A stretch of DNA of 64,000 nt from Pseudomonas frederiksbergensis (GTDB lineage Bacteria > Pseudomonadota > Gammaproteobacteria > Pseudomonadales > Pseudomonadaceae), in contig NZ_CP142104.1 of assembly GCF_035751725.1 (NCBI RefSeq), positions 558,001-622,000 of the forward strand, in the 5' to 3' direction. This document shows, piece after piece, positions 18,365 to 27,004 of this stretch. The notes under the pieces are model-generated. The model was not told where the DNA came from. It saw only the letters and a list, made by a program, of their open reading frames with translations, and did no database searches. A program made the translations under genes and the position numbers. Position 1 is the stretch's first letter. Each line of letters starts with the position of its first letter.

Positions 18365-19327
18365 ATGAAAATTTTGGTGCTTTCCACTCGGCCTCGTGAA
18401 CCTGACAATCATTTGTTATGGGAGGGGCTGGCTCAGCATGCGAATGTCGAGGTTAGGTATGTCGCCAAGGAGCAACAGAGGAAGCTTGGCGCGCTGTTGG
18501 ACTCCCTGGACCTTGCCTCGTACGACCGAGTCGTGCTGGATCTGCTGTTTCGTTACGTGCATCGGCATGCCAGGCGTTTAAGTCGTATTTCGGGCCTGAC
18601 GTTCTACGAAGAGGATGCGAGCCAGGAGTTCATGTCAGCATCGCGCTGGCGCGGCAAGTTTTCCGCGTTCTATCGTAAATTGCCTCATGCCAGGATGATT
18701 TTTACTGGCTATCAAGCGTTCCGAAAGTTTCAGGCGATGGGCTTTGACGCGAGATTCCTCGTTAAAGGCTATGACCGTTCGCACCTTTATGTAACGGATA
18801 TGCCGCGCGATATCGAGCTGGGGTTCATTGGGCGTCTCGGCAGTAACACCTATACGCAACGTCGCGAATTCCTGAAAGGTATCGAGGCGACCTGCGGTTT
18901 GCAGATCATGCGTACGGAGCCGGGGGCCGCTTATTGCGAAGCGCTTAATCGGATTCGTTTTTTTGTGACCGCCGATATCGGTTTTTGTGAATACATGGCT
19001 AAAAACTTTGAGGCCATGGCGTGCGGTTGCCTGCTGTTTTCCTATCGCCAGGGAGGCGGAGAGGAAGAAGCAGTCGGGCTTGAAGATGGTGTTAACGTGT
19101 TGTTGTTTGACGATCAGCAAACTTTTCTGGAGCGTTTGGAGCAAGCGCGTAATGACCCTGAGTGGGCTGCGAACATCGCCGCACGGGGGGCAAGGTTTGC
19201 TCGTGAGCACCTGGATTATTACAGTCAGGCTGACAAGCTCTTTCAGATGCTCTCCGACCCCATGGAACAATCGGTCAAGAAAAATTATATAAAGAGGATG
19301 ATACGTGCCATCATCGGTCGGAACTAA
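18365..19327 (+). CDS. Glycosyltransferase, GT-B type
   Basis: A 320-residue protein starting one base after the preceding stop. The C-terminal half has the GT-B donor-site pattern EYMAKNFEAMACGCLLFSY followed by GGGEEEAVGLEDGVNVLLF, typical of group 1 glycosyltransferases. The N-terminal half (MKILVLSTRPREPDNHLLW) is less typical. It probably transfers an LPS outer-core sugar. Donor and acceptor are not predictable. Its end overlaps the start of the ligase gene by 23 bp. Confidence 0.78.
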   Translation: MKILVLSTRPREPDNHLLWEGLAQHANVEVRYVAKEQQRKLGALLDSLDLASYDRVVLDLLFRYVHRHARRLSRISGLTFYEEDASQEFMSASRWRGKFSAFYRKLPHARMIFTGYQAFRKFQAMGFDARFLVKGYDRSHLYVTDMPRDIELGFIGRLGSNTYTQRREFLKGIEATCGLQIMRTEPGAAYCEALNRIRFFVTADIGFCEYMAKNFEAMACGCLLFSYRQGGGEEEAVGLEDGVNVLLFDDQQTFLERLEQARNDPEWAANIAARGARFAREHLDYYSQADKLFQMLSDPMEQSVKKNYIKRMIRAIIGRN

Positions 19328-20480
19328 AAGGCTGTCTATCTGGTTGTTTTTCTTGTTTTTCGTCTTTGCGAGTTCGTTCTTTTTTATTGATGTTTCGAAA
19401 ACACGAAATAACATATTCTACGCGGGTTTTGCACTCCCTGTATTAATATGGACGCTGGCGTCGTGGCGGTCAGCCCTGCAGATGCGTAGCCAGTCGCTAG
19501 TGTTGCTGTTGGTTTTTTTTGCGGCTATGGCGACGGTTGGGCTCATATTCCTGCGCGAGGATACGTATTCGGAACTGAAACATAGTCTCTATATGTTGAT
19601 GTTTTTTATTGGTCTTCAATTAATCGTTCAACAGCCTCGTTACGAGGGGTACTGGGTCAGGGCGTGGGGTTGTTTCATGCTCTTATGCCTGCTTTACGCT
19701 TCGGGGAGCTGGCTCTGGATTTTTCAGCAGACGGGACAGCTGGTGCGACTTCAGATGGCCGGAGCGGCTTATAATCCTGTGCATGCCGCGCTGATGATAA
19801 GTTCGGGAATCGCGGCTTTTTGGTTGTTCGTGATAGAGCCCCGGCTGCAGCGATTCTCGCATTTAGTGCTGGGCGGCTTGCTGATCGCAGGGTTGCAAAT
19901 CTGGGTGGCGCTAATCTTTGATGCGCGCTCCGCCTTGACGGGTTCGGTCCTGTTTTTGGCTGGATGGGCAATGTTTCGCGGGCGCGGGGTCAGGTTGTTG
20001 CTCGGCTTGGCTGTCGTGGTGGGACTTGCGATCTATTTGACGGGGGTGATGGACCTGTTCATGTCCCGTGGCGCGAGTTTTCGCTTGGTCATTTGGCAAG
20101 ACGCGCTGCAAAGACTGATTCATCATTGTGGTATTTCGTTCGGATGCGGCAAGGACGATTATCGGTTCCTTGGCGAGTACACCCACGCCCACAGCGGCTA
20201 TCTTTCAGTTCTTTATCGTTATGGTGCGTTCGTTGCTGTGATCGGCTCAGTGTGGGCTGTCAACTACTGGTACTGGGGCGTTCGGCTGAAGAGTCGCTGG
20301 TTCTTGGTTTCGTTGATTGGTTGGGGTGGGCTGCTTACCACCGGGGCCGGCCTGTTGAGTTCGCCTCAACCCTACTGGCTATATTTCTGGTTGCCCACGT
20401 TGCTCTCGATGATTGAGGTCCGGCGTTTGCAGCGGATAAACGCTAATCCGGAATTGAAGGGTCCTAACTATGACAATTAA
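19305..20480 (+). CDS. O-antigen ligase/polymerase-like membrane protein (WaaL-like)
   Basis: A 391-residue protein with about ten hydrophobic segments and a large periplasmic loop, the layout of Wzy/WaaL proteins. The loop ends with the signature SRGASFRLVIWQDALQ...GCGKDDYR...THAHSGYLSVLYRYG, where the His before the Ser-Gly is the usual essential residue. At this place in an LPS core cluster it most likely joins O-polysaccharide to lipid A-core. It is not possible to exclude an O-chain polymerase. The start is GTG 19305 with AAAGAGGA upstream, inside the preceding gene. Confidence 0.8.
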   Translation: MPSSVGTKRLSIWLFFLFFVFASSFFFIDVSKTRNNIFYAGFALPVLIWTLASWRSALQMRSQSLVLLLVFFAAMATVGLIFLREDTYSELKHSLYMLMFFIGLQLIVQQPRYEGYWVRAWGCFMLLCLLYASGSWLWIFQQTGQLVRLQMAGAAYNPVHAALMISSGIAAFWLFVIEPRLQRFSHLVLGGLLIAGLQIWVALIFDARSALTGSVLFLAGWAMFRGRGVRLLLGLAVVVGLAIYLTGVMDLFMSRGASFRLVIWQDALQRLIHHCGISFGCGKDDYRFLGEYTHAHSGYLSVLYRYGAFVAVIGSVWAVNYWYWGVRLKSRWFLVSLIGWGGLLTTGAGLLSSPQPYWLYFWLPTLLSMIEVRRLQRINANPELKGPNYDN

Positions 20481-21267
20481 ATTATATTGGCATCGTGGAG
20501 CAGGTCGTTCAGATCCTAATCGCCAGAATTTTGGTGATTTTCTTTCGCCGCTAATAGTCGAGGCGGTCTCGAAGAAAAAAGTTGAATACGCCCCGCTTTC
20601 CCACGCTGATATGATGGCAATCGGAACGATTCTGGCTAATGAACCCAAGGCGAAACGCTTTGGGTTCAAGCGTCGCGTGCATATATGGGGATCAGGTTGC
20701 GGGCAGGAACATGAGTCATTTTCTTCGCGCCATTATTATCATGCAGTACGAGGCCAGGAAACCCGCGCAAGGGTTGAAGATGGCAACGCGCTCGAGGCTG
20801 CGTTGGGAGACCCCGGCTTACTGTGTCCAGGGTTGATCAGTCGCCCGGACAAGAAGTGGCACGTCGGTTTTGTCCCGCACTACCTTGACCAACAACTGCC
20901 TGAAGCGCAGATGTTTATACAAGGCAATCCGGAGGTGAAGTTCATCAACGTTTTTCAATCGCCTCTTGATGTGCTTCGGGATATAGCAAGCTGTGAATTC
21001 GTTGTTTCTTCAAGTTTACATGGCTTGATTGTCGCTGATGCATTTGGTGTTCCCAATATCAGAGCTAGGCTATCGCACGGTTTGATCGATGAATTGAAGT
21101 TTACGGATTATTATTCAGCATTCGGGATTCTACCGCCCGAGTTGCTGGAGGCTGGCCAACTTTCCTCTGTGTGGGGGAAGTTAGAGGAGTTGCATCAGGC
21201 ACACAGCAGGCCTGGGCTAGAGGCGCTTCAACTTGGGCTGGAACGGAGTTTTCCAGCTATTAATTGA
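20470..21267 (+). CDS. Polysaccharide pyruvyltransferase-family protein
   Basis: A 265-residue protein of the WcaK/CsaB polysaccharide pyruvyltransferase family, which adds pyruvate ketals to sugars. It shows the family's N-terminal NFGDFLSPLIVEAVS (about 20-34) and the C-terminal SSSLHGLIVADAFGVPNI. It overlaps the ligase gene by 11 bp and is followed by a second protein of the same family. Both may decorate the outer core or O-chain, although some family members have other transferase activities. Confidence 0.78.
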   Translation: MTIKLYWHRGAGRSDPNRQNFGDFLSPLIVEAVSKKKVEYAPLSHADMMAIGTILANEPKAKRFGFKRRVHIWGSGCGQEHESFSSRHYYHAVRGQETRARVEDGNALEAALGDPGLLCPGLISRPDKKWHVGFVPHYLDQQLPEAQMFIQGNPEVKFINVFQSPLDVLRDIASCEFVVSSSLHGLIVADAFGVPNIRARLSHGLIDELKFTDYYSAFGILPPELLEAGQLSSVWGKLEELHQAHSRPGLEALQLGLERSFPAIN

Positions 21268-21285
21268 CTATTGGGAAATAAAGGA

Positions 21286-22191
21286 ATGGATATATTCACT
21301 ATTGAGTACTCTGGAACGTCGTTTGAGAGTTGGGCAAATTTGGGCGACGACATACAGTCGTTGGCGGCTCAAAAACTATTGCCTTATGTCAGCGGAGGAG
21401 TATCAAGGGAGGAGCTGACTTGTACGAAAAAAACCGGCGTCTTGTCCATGAATGGCTATTTCCTGGGAGGCTGTGAGTGGCCCCCTGCGCCAGCAATTGA
21501 GCCTTTCTTCTTCGCTTTTCATGTCACGCCTGGTTCGCAGGCCAAGATCTGCTCGCCGGCAGGCGTTGAATACTTGAAGCAATTCCAGCCCATCGGTTGC
21601 CGGGATCGCGGCACCATGGAACTCATGCAAGCACATGGGTTGGAGGCGTTCTACAGCAAGTGCGTGACGCTGACGTTGCCGCGTAGGGCCACGGCTCCGG
21701 TGAATGGCAAGGTGTTCATGGTCGGCCTGAGCAAAGGGGGTATAAGCGCCGTCCCACGTGCTATACGCAAGAAGGCGGTGCTTGTGGACCAGGCCAAGCT
21801 GCGCCTGCCGAGTCTTTCCCCTAAAGCCAAGGAAATGATTTCGCAGGAACTGCTCGATACCTATGCGCGTGAGGCCTCGTTGGTGATTACGTCAAAAATC
21901 CACTGTGCAATGCCCTGTATAGCCATGGGTATTCCGGTGGTGTTTCTTTACGACGAAAAATGCAAGGACGATTATCGAGTCGGCATTATTGCTGACCTGG
22001 TCGGCATCAATTACATCGGCGAGTCCTGGTTTGCCAAGGTCTTGGGAAATCGTCTGCGCAGCAGGCGGATTGACTGGGCCCCGGTGTCCAAGGACATCGA
22101 AGCTGAGAAGTCAGCAATCAGGGCGGGTTATCTTGAGGCTTTCGAGCGGGCTGCCCAGCGTTACCAGGCGAGAAACAAAGTGGCAGCCTGA
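21286..22191 (+). CDS. Second polysaccharide pyruvyltransferase-family protein
   Basis: A 301-residue relative of the preceding protein, with WANLGDDIQSLAAQKLLP near the N-terminus and SKIHCAMPCIAMGIPVVFLYD in the C-terminal donor half. The two are not close copies. The ATG at 21286 has AAGGA immediately next to it, which is tighter than usual; TTG at 21271 would add five residues but has no ribosome site. It is the last gene of the outer-core block and converges on the kinase-like gene at 22198 with a 6-bp gap. Confidence 0.72.
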   Translation: MDIFTIEYSGTSFESWANLGDDIQSLAAQKLLPYVSGGVSREELTCTKKTGVLSMNGYFLGGCEWPPAPAIEPFFFAFHVTPGSQAKICSPAGVEYLKQFQPIGCRDRGTMELMQAHGLEAFYSKCVTLTLPRRATAPVNGKVFMVGLSKGGISAVPRAIRKKAVLVDQAKLRLPSLSPKAKEMISQELLDTYAREASLVITSKIHCAMPCIAMGIPVVFLYDEKCKDDYRVGIIADLVGINYIGESWFAKVLGNRLRSRRIDWAPVSKDIEAEKSAIRAGYLEAFERAAQRYQARNKVAA

Positions 22192-22197
22192 TATTTT

Positions 22198-22809
22198 TCA
22201 AGAGGGCTGTGCGGCGATTGTGTAATGCCGCATCAGCTCATCCCATGGAAAGTCGCTGATTTTGCTGCGAGTCAAATAGTTACGAAGGTGGTGAAAGTTT
22301 CGCTGTACCAGGCGAGCGCCCAGCGGGGGGCGCTTGAAGCGAGTATCGAGAAAGTCTATCAGGCCGAAGCATTGCTCGCGGACCAACAATATGTTGCCCA
22401 GATGCAGCGAGCGGAAGTAGATCCCTTGCTGATGCAATTTGAAAATATACGCCGCCAGTTGCGGCAGTAGCTCATCGAATCGTCTGCGCTCGTGAAAAAA
22501 AATCTTGTCCAGAGCACTCCCTTCCAAGGGGCTGTAAAGGCAGCCGCTGACGCCTGCGGAGCGGTCAATCCAGAAATAGTCCGTGACGCTCGGAGTATTG
22601 ATTCCACGTTCGCGAAGGCGCTCCCCGCATCGAGCAAAGCGTTGCGCATCCGGCATCAGGCGAACCAGCAGCGGGTGGCGTCGACTGCGAAATATCTTGA
22701 GGATGTCTCCATCATCGAGCTTCAGCACTTTGGCGCCACGGGCGTCTTTTTCCAGAACCTCGCCACGGCTTAGCCAGTCTTGTAATTGGTTCGCTGTTAC
22801 AATCCGCAT
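22198..22809 (-). CDS. Kinase-fold 'toluene tolerance' protein
   Basis: A 203-residue protein of the WaaP/InaA group, annotated as toluene tolerance protein in other pseudomonads next to msbA (PA4998-like). The nucleotide-binding part includes KVLKLDDGDILKIF. The catalytic-loop position reads FRSLHLGNILL, with Ser in place of the catalytic Asp, while FGLIDFLDTRF keeps the metal-binding Asp. ATG 22809 with AAGAGAGA upstream is preferred to the ATG at 22830. It diverges from msbA with a 35-bp gap. Its likely role is in LPS, either as a weak kinase or as a binding protein. Confidence 0.78.
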   Translation of the reverse strand: MRIVTANQLQDWLSRGEVLEKDARGAKVLKLDDGDILKIFRSRRHPLLVRLMPDAQRFARCGERLRERGINTPSVTDYFWIDRSAGVSGCLYSPLEGSALDKIFFHERRRFDELLPQLAAYIFKLHQQGIYFRSLHLGNILLVREQCFGLIDFLDTRFKRPPLGARLVQRNFHHLRNYLTRSKISDFPWDELMRHYTIAAQPS

Positions 22810-22844
22810 CTTGTCTCTCTTTTCAAACATACGAGGCGCGTCGA

Positions 22845-24635
22845 ATGGCCAGTTCCGACCAGCAGTCGAGCATGAAGATTTACCTGCGATTGCTGAAATA
22901 CGTGCTCCCCTACTGGGGGGCTTTCGCTATCAGTATCCTGGGTTTCGTGCTCTTCGCATCCAGCCAACCGATGCTTGCGGACATGCTCAAGCATTTTCTC
23001 GACGCTCTGCAAAAGCCCAATGACACCCAGTTCATGGGGGTCTCGCTGGTGCTCGGCGTGCCGTTGCTGATTGTACTCATTGCGGTGTATCAAGGCATAG
23101 GCTCATTTCTGGGTAACTACTACTTGGCCAAGGTCGCCCGCGGTGTGGTTCACGACCTGCGTTGCGCCCTGTTCGACAACCTGTTGACCCTGCCTAATCG
23201 CTACTTCGACAACCATAACTCCGGCCACTTGATTTCTCGCATAACCTACAACGTGACAATGGTCACCGGTGCAGCCACCGATGCGATCAAAGTGGTGATC
23301 CGCGAGGGGCTGACCGTCATTTTCCTGTTTGGTTATCTGCTTTACAGCAACTGGAAGATGACGCTCGTTTTGCTGGCGATTCTGCCTTTCATCGCACTAA
23401 TGGTCAGTAGCGCCAGCAAGAAATTTCGCAAGCAAAGCAAGAAAATCCAAGTGGCGATGGGTGATGTAACCCATGTGGCTTCCGAGACGATCCAGGGCTA
23501 CCGCGTGGTTCGCAGCTTTGGCGGTGAAAGCTACGAAATCGAACGGTTCCACAAGGCCAGTGCCGACAACATGAACCGCAGTCTGGGGATGACCCGTACC
23601 CAGTCTATCTACACGCCAATGCTGCAATTGGTGATTTATATCGGTATGGCCGTATTGATGTACCTGGTCCTCTATCTTCGCGGCGAAGCGTCTGCCGGTG
23701 AGCTGGTCGCCTACATCACCGCAGCGGGTTTGTTACCCAAGCCTATTCGTCAATTGTCGGAAGTCAGCGCCACGATCCAGAAAGGGTTGGCCGCGGCGGA
23801 GAGCATTTTCCAACAGCTCGACGAAGAGCCGGAAACTGATGCAGGTACCCAGCAAATCGAGCGCGTGAGGGGGCGACTGGAGGTGTGCAACCTAAGTTTC
23901 CAATATCCAGGCACCGAGAAAAACGTGCTCGACGATATTTCCTTTACCGCCGAGGAAGGGCAGATGGTCGCACTGGTAGGACGTTCGGGCAGTGGCAAGT
24001 CGACCTTGGCCAACCTGATCCCGCGTTTCTATCATCATGACAAAGGTCAGATCCTGCTCGACGGTTTGGACGTAGAGCAATACAAGCTGACGAACCTGCG
24101 GCGTCACATTGCGCTGGTGACCCAACAGGTTACGTTGTTCAACGACAGTGTTACCAACAACATTGCCTACGGTGACCTCGCTGGCGCTCCTTTTGAAGAC
24201 GTGCGCAAGGCGGCGGAGGATGCTTACGCCGCGGAGTTCATCGAGCAAATGCCCGAGGGTTACGACACCTTGGTGGGCGAGAACGGCGTGCTGCTTTCCG
24301 GCGGCCAGCGCCAGCGCCTGGCGATTGCTCGTGCCCTGCTCAAAAACGCCCCCCTGTTGATTTTGGATGAGGCCACTTCGGCCCTCGACACCGAGTCTGA
24401 GCGCCACATCCAAGGCGCTCTGGATCAAGTAATGAAGGGGCGCACCACGCTGGTGATCGCCCATCGCTTGTCGACCATTGAGAAGGCTGATTTGATTCTG
24501 CTGATGGACAAGGGGCGTATCGTCGAGCGCGGCACTCATTCAGAATTGCTGGCACTGAATGGGCTTTACGCACGCTTGCATGAGAAGGATTTCATCGAAG
24601 GCACCGACGATGTAACAAAAGGGACCTTCGCCTGA
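22845..24635 (+). CDS. msbA: Lipid A-core flippase, ABC transporter
   Basis: MsbA flips lipid A-core across the inner membrane using ATP. The 596-residue half-transporter has six N-terminal membrane segments (to about residue 310) and a nucleotide-binding domain with Walker A GRSGSGKST (about 379-387), signature LSGGQRQRLA (about 485-494), Walker B LLILDEATSALD and the H-loop HRLST. It lies between the LPS core block and hldE, as in P. aeruginosa. CGAGG precedes the ATG. It works as a homodimer. Confidence 0.96.
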   Translation: MASSDQQSSMKIYLRLLKYVLPYWGAFAISILGFVLFASSQPMLADMLKHFLDALQKPNDTQFMGVSLVLGVPLLIVLIAVYQGIGSFLGNYYLAKVARGVVHDLRCALFDNLLTLPNRYFDNHNSGHLISRITYNVTMVTGAATDAIKVVIREGLTVIFLFGYLLYSNWKMTLVLLAILPFIALMVSSASKKFRKQSKKIQVAMGDVTHVASETIQGYRVVRSFGGESYEIERFHKASADNMNRSLGMTRTQSIYTPMLQLVIYIGMAVLMYLVLYLRGEASAGELVAYITAAGLLPKPIRQLSEVSATIQKGLAAAESIFQQLDEEPETDAGTQQIERVRGRLEVCNLSFQYPGTEKNVLDDISFTAEEGQMVALVGRSGSGKSTLANLIPRFYHHDKGQILLDGLDVEQYKLTNLRRHIALVTQQVTLFNDSVTNNIAYGDLAGAPFEDVRKAAEDAYAAEFIEQMPEGYDTLVGENGVLLSGGQRQRLAIARALLKNAPLLILDEATSALDTESERHIQGALDQVMKGRTTLVIAHRLSTIEKADLILLMDKGRIVERGTHSELLALNGLYARLHEKDFIEGTDDVTKGTFA

Positions 24636-24678
24636 TTTTGATTCTCCGCGATTCCAAATATCTGCGAGAGGCTCGGCT

Positions 24679-25275
24679 ATGGATAGGATGCCAAAGAAAC
24701 CGCTACAACAGCTGCATGAGCTATCGATCACACCCCAGGCCCGGGCGGCGATCAAGTCCCAGCAGCCACGATGCATCTGGCTGACCGGGCTGTCCGGGGC
24801 GGGAAAGTCGACACTGGCCAATGCGCTGGAAGTGCGGCTGCACGGGCAGGGGCTTCATACCTGCCTGCTTGACGGCGACGACCTGCGCCGAGGGTTGTGC
24901 AGCGACCTGGGCATGACGCCCGAAGCGCGCAAAGAGAACATCCGGCGCGTCGCCGAGGTGGCTCGGTTGATGTTTGACGCAGGGCTGATTGTCATCGTTG
25001 CGGCCATTTCACCGTTTCGATCCGACCGTGAGGCTGCGCGCAAGTTGTTTCCCGAGGGCAGCTTCTTGGAAATCTACGTCAGCACGTCCTTCGCAGTCTG
25101 CGCCCAGCGGGATCCAAAGGGGCTGTATCGGGACGCGCGTGCCGGCCGGTTAAAGAATTTTACCGGCCTCGATAGCCCATACGAAGCTCCCCTGGCCCCC
25201 GAGGGCGATATCGACACGGGTGGCCTGACGCAGAGTGAGGCCTGCGAGCGGCTGTGGGCGCTGGTCCTGCGCTGA
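24679..25275 (+). CDS. cysC: Adenylylsulfate kinase
   Basis: CysC phosphorylates adenylylsulfate to PAPS for sulfate assimilation or sulfation. The 198-residue protein has a P-loop GLSGAGKST (37-45), DGDDLRRGLCSDLGM and ISPFRSDREAAR, all typical of the family, with KGLYRDARAGRLKNFTGLDSPYE in the substrate lid. GAGAGG lies before the ATG. It sits between msbA and hldE, an odd place for a sulfate gene; a stand-alone CysC in an LPS region could supply PAPS to a sulfotransferase, but none is seen here. Confidence 0.92.
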   Translation: MDRMPKKPLQQLHELSITPQARAAIKSQQPRCIWLTGLSGAGKSTLANALEVRLHGQGLHTCLLDGDDLRRGLCSDLGMTPEARKENIRRVAEVARLMFDAGLIVIVAAISPFRSDREAARKLFPEGSFLEIYVSTSFAVCAQRDPKGLYRDARAGRLKNFTGLDSPYEAPLAPEGDIDTGGLTQSEACERLWALVLR

Positions 25276-25333
25276 CCCGAAAAACCTGGCGCCGCATCCA
25301 ATTGCAGCCATGGACGAGCCTTTCTCAACCCTG

Positions 25334-25342
25334 TGCTAATAT
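25334..25342 (+). promoter_or_regulatory. Extended -10 promoter element for hldE
   Basis: TGCTAATAT is an extended -10 box (TGN followed by TAATAT) 34 bp before the hldE ATG in the 101-bp gap after cysC. No clear -35 box accompanies it, as is common for extended -10 promoters. Confidence 0.45.
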
Positions 25343-25376
25343 CGCGCCCCTGTTCATTTTGTATGTGGGATGCTCC

Positions 25377-26798
25377 ATGAAGTTGTCCATGCCGCGATTC
25401 GATCAAGCCCCTGTATTGGTGGTCGGCGATGTCATGCTCGACCGCTACTGGCATGGCGGTACATCACGGATTTCCCCCGAGGCGCCGGTACCGGTGGTCA
25501 GGGTCGAGCACATCGAGGACCGTCCCGGTGGCGCCGCCAACGTGGCCCTGAACATCGCCGCCCTCGGCGCACCGGCGTCCCTGGTGGGCGTGACCGGTGA
25601 CGATGAAGCCGCCGAGAGCCTGGCCAACAGCCTGGAAGGCGCCGGCGTACGGGCGATCTTCCAGCGCATCGCGCACCAGCCGACCATCGTCAAGCTGCGG
25701 GTCATCAGCCGTCACCAGCAACTGCTGCGAATCGATTTCGAAGAGCCATTCGCCACCGACCCGCTGTCCCTTGGCGCCGAGGTCGACAACCTGCTCGACG
25801 GTATCAAGGTCCTGGTGTTGTCGGACTACGGCAAAGGCGCGTTGAAGAACCATCAAGTGTTGATCCAGGCTGCCCGTGCCCGCGGTATCCCCGTGTTGGC
25901 CGATCCCAAGGGCAAGGATTTTTCCATCTACCGTGGCGCGAGCCTGATCACCCCGAACCTCAGCGAATTCGAAACCATCGTCGGTGGTTGCGCTGACGAG
26001 CACGAATTGGTGAGTAAAGGCGCCCAGCTGATGCATGACCTGGATCTCGGAGCGCTGCTGGTGACCCGAGGTGAACACGGCATGACCCTGCTGCGTCCCG
26101 ATCATCCGGCCCTGCACTTGCCGGCCCGTGCCCGTGAGGTATTCGACGTGACGGGGGCCGGCGACACGGTGATTTCCACGTTGGCCGCAGCGATTGCCGC
26201 CGGCGAGGAACTGCCCCATGCGGTGGCCCTGGCCAACCTGGCGGCAGGCATTGTCGTCGGCAAGCTGGGTACGGCGGCCATCAGTGCGCCTGAGCTGCGT
26301 CGCGCCATCCAGCGCGAAGAAGGTTCGGAGCGCGGTGTGCTCGGCCTGGAGCAACTATTGCTGGCCGTCGACGATGCGCGTGCCCACAACGAACGAATCG
26401 TCTTCACCAATGGCTGCTTCGATATTCTGCATGCCGGTCATGTGACCTACCTCGAGCAGGCCAGGGCCCAGGGCGATCGCCTGATCGTCGCGGTCAATGA
26501 CGACGCATCGGTGAGCCGCCTGAAAGGGCCAGGCCGGCCGATCAACAGCGTTGATCGACGCATGGCGGTCCTGGCCGGCCTTGGCGCGGTGGACTGGGTC
26601 ATCAGCTTCAGCGAGGGCACACCGGAAAACCTGCTTCGCCAGGTCAAGCCGGATGTGCTGGTGAAGGGCGGTGACTACGGGATCGATCAGGTTGTCGGTG
26701 CTGATATCGTTGCGGCCTACGGCGGCACGGTGAAGGTGTTGGGACTGGTAGAAAACAGCTCGACGACGGCGATCGTCGAGAAGATCCGCGGCCGTTGA
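25377..26798 (+). CDS. hldE: Bifunctional heptose 7-phosphate kinase / heptose 1-phosphate adenylyltransferase
   Basis: HldE makes ADP-D-glycero-D-manno-heptose, the donor precursor used by WaaC and WaaF. The 473-residue protein is a fusion. The N-terminal ribokinase domain has RPGGAANVALNIAALG and the active-site DVTGAGDTVISTL near residue 260; the C-terminal nucleotidyltransferase has FTNGCFDILHAGHVTYLEQA (about 343-362) and ENSSTTAIVEKIRG at the end. ATG 25377 gives the known N-terminus MKLSMPRFDQAPVLVVGDVM; the longer frame from 25254 overlaps cysC. Both halves look complete. Confidence 0.96.
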   Translation: MKLSMPRFDQAPVLVVGDVMLDRYWHGGTSRISPEAPVPVVRVEHIEDRPGGAANVALNIAALGAPASLVGVTGDDEAAESLANSLEGAGVRAIFQRIAHQPTIVKLRVISRHQQLLRIDFEEPFATDPLSLGAEVDNLLDGIKVLVLSDYGKGALKNHQVLIQAARARGIPVLADPKGKDFSIYRGASLITPNLSEFETIVGGCADEHELVSKGAQLMHDLDLGALLVTRGEHGMTLLRPDHPALHLPARAREVFDVTGAGDTVISTLAAAIAAGEELPHAVALANLAAGIVVGKLGTAAISAPELRRAIQREEGSERGVLGLEQLLLAVDDARAHNERIVFTNGCFDILHAGHVTYLEQARAQGDRLIVAVNDDASVSRLKGPGRPINSVDRRMAVLAGLGAVDWVISFSEGTPENLLRQVKPDVLVKGGDYGIDQVVGADIVAAYGGTVKVLGLVENSSTTAIVEKIRGR

Positions 26799-27004
26799 GG
26801 TGTTAATCTGATGGTTCGGGAAAGGTGTCATGGCCCGTGCCTTTCTCACCGCAGATCTGCTCGTAAGCCTTGTTTGATTCGTCCGCCGCAGTTGACTTGT
26901 GAAGTCACGTCGCCGGTGGTGGATGCATAGTCGCGTGGGGGAGTGCCAGCAATCTGGCGTAATGTCGCCGGAGCGAATCATTGTTACGTTGGGGCAGGTG
27001 CGTA

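Noticed and set aside
26820..26850. Terminator after hldE
   Set aside because: GAAAGG/CCTTTC can pair but the stem is short and no T-run follows.
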